Program-made: the position numbers and the translations under genes | Source of the DNA: Phycisphaerales bacterium | GTDB lineage: Bacteria > Planctomycetota > Phycisphaerae > Phycisphaerales > SM1A02 | Assembly (NCBI GenBank): GCA_022446795.1 | Contig: JAKVBX010000003.1 | Span: forward strand, 51,056 to 115,055 | DNA: 64,000 nucleotides | Reading direction: 5' to 3' | The notes under the pieces: generated by a model | Database searches by the model: none | Told to the model about the DNA's origin: nothing | What the model saw: only the letters and a program-made list of their open reading frames with translations | Part shown: positions 62,088 to 64,000 of the stretch, in pieces | How positions within the stretch are numbered: the stretch's first letter is position 1 | Layout of the letters: each line of letters opens with the position of its first letter

Positions 62088-64000
<1,913 letters not shown>

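Overview
The window is GC-rich, densely coding bacterial DNA with no tRNA, rRNA, CRISPR array, insertion sequence or prophage. The gene content points to a planctomycete, most likely of the class Phycisphaerae (inference). The indicators are tandem DUF1080 domains, a PAP/PEP-CTERM surface protein beside an XrtA-type polysaccharide deacetylase, a tricorn-type protease, a very long MoxR-DUF58-VWA gene array, a class II ribonucleotide reductase and a fungal-type large glutamate dehydrogenase.

Layout. 1-13,100: central and carbohydrate metabolism. This holds a partial PPi-type phosphofructokinase, a secreted DUF1080 protein, an OprB-like porin, a GH38 alpha-mannosidase with a sodium:solute symporter, and an MFS exporter. 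13,100-20,000: a six-gene minus-strand exopolysaccharide operon (GDP-mannose 3,5-epimerase-like, glycosyltransferase, formyltransferase, XrtA-type deacetylase, WcaF-like acetyltransferase, class II glutamine amidotransferase), then a PAP-CTERM protein with its own terminator. 20,000-36,200: tricorn protease, MscS channel, ferredoxin-NADP reductase, fibro-slime protein, murA, an MlaF-MlaD lipid-transport operon lacking a visible permease, murD, pyrD and a TPR-YggX fusion. 36,200-51,130: a minus-strand array in which RibF, NrnA, a membrane protein, a cysteine-rich coiled-coil protein, an iron-type binding protein, a permease fused to an NHL lipoprotein-like domain, and the VWA/MoxR/DUF58/BatA set are stacked with mostly 4-14 bp overlaps. 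51,200-61,000: large glutamate dehydrogenase, a protein with a CX4CH motif, a coiled-coil lipoprotein, queG and a UvrD helicase. 61,000-64,000: dcd and nrdJ downstream of two tandem NrdR-box matches.

Two cross-cutting signals stand out. First, twelve genes that head transcription units have a TANNNT -10-like hexamer ending only 6-10 nt before the start codon, mostly without a Shine-Dalgarno sequence; this is the arrangement expected for leaderless mRNAs. Genes with a good Shine-Dalgarno sequence carry the same hexamer further upstream (about 22-45 nt). Second, convergent genes are packed so tightly that three pairs share their stop codons (CTAG, CTAA, CTAG).

The best candidate for an undescribed system is the VWA/MoxR/DUF58 array with its embedded iron-type ABC components and permease-NHL fusion. 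The clearest regulatory find is the NrdR operator pair upstream of dcd-nrdJ.
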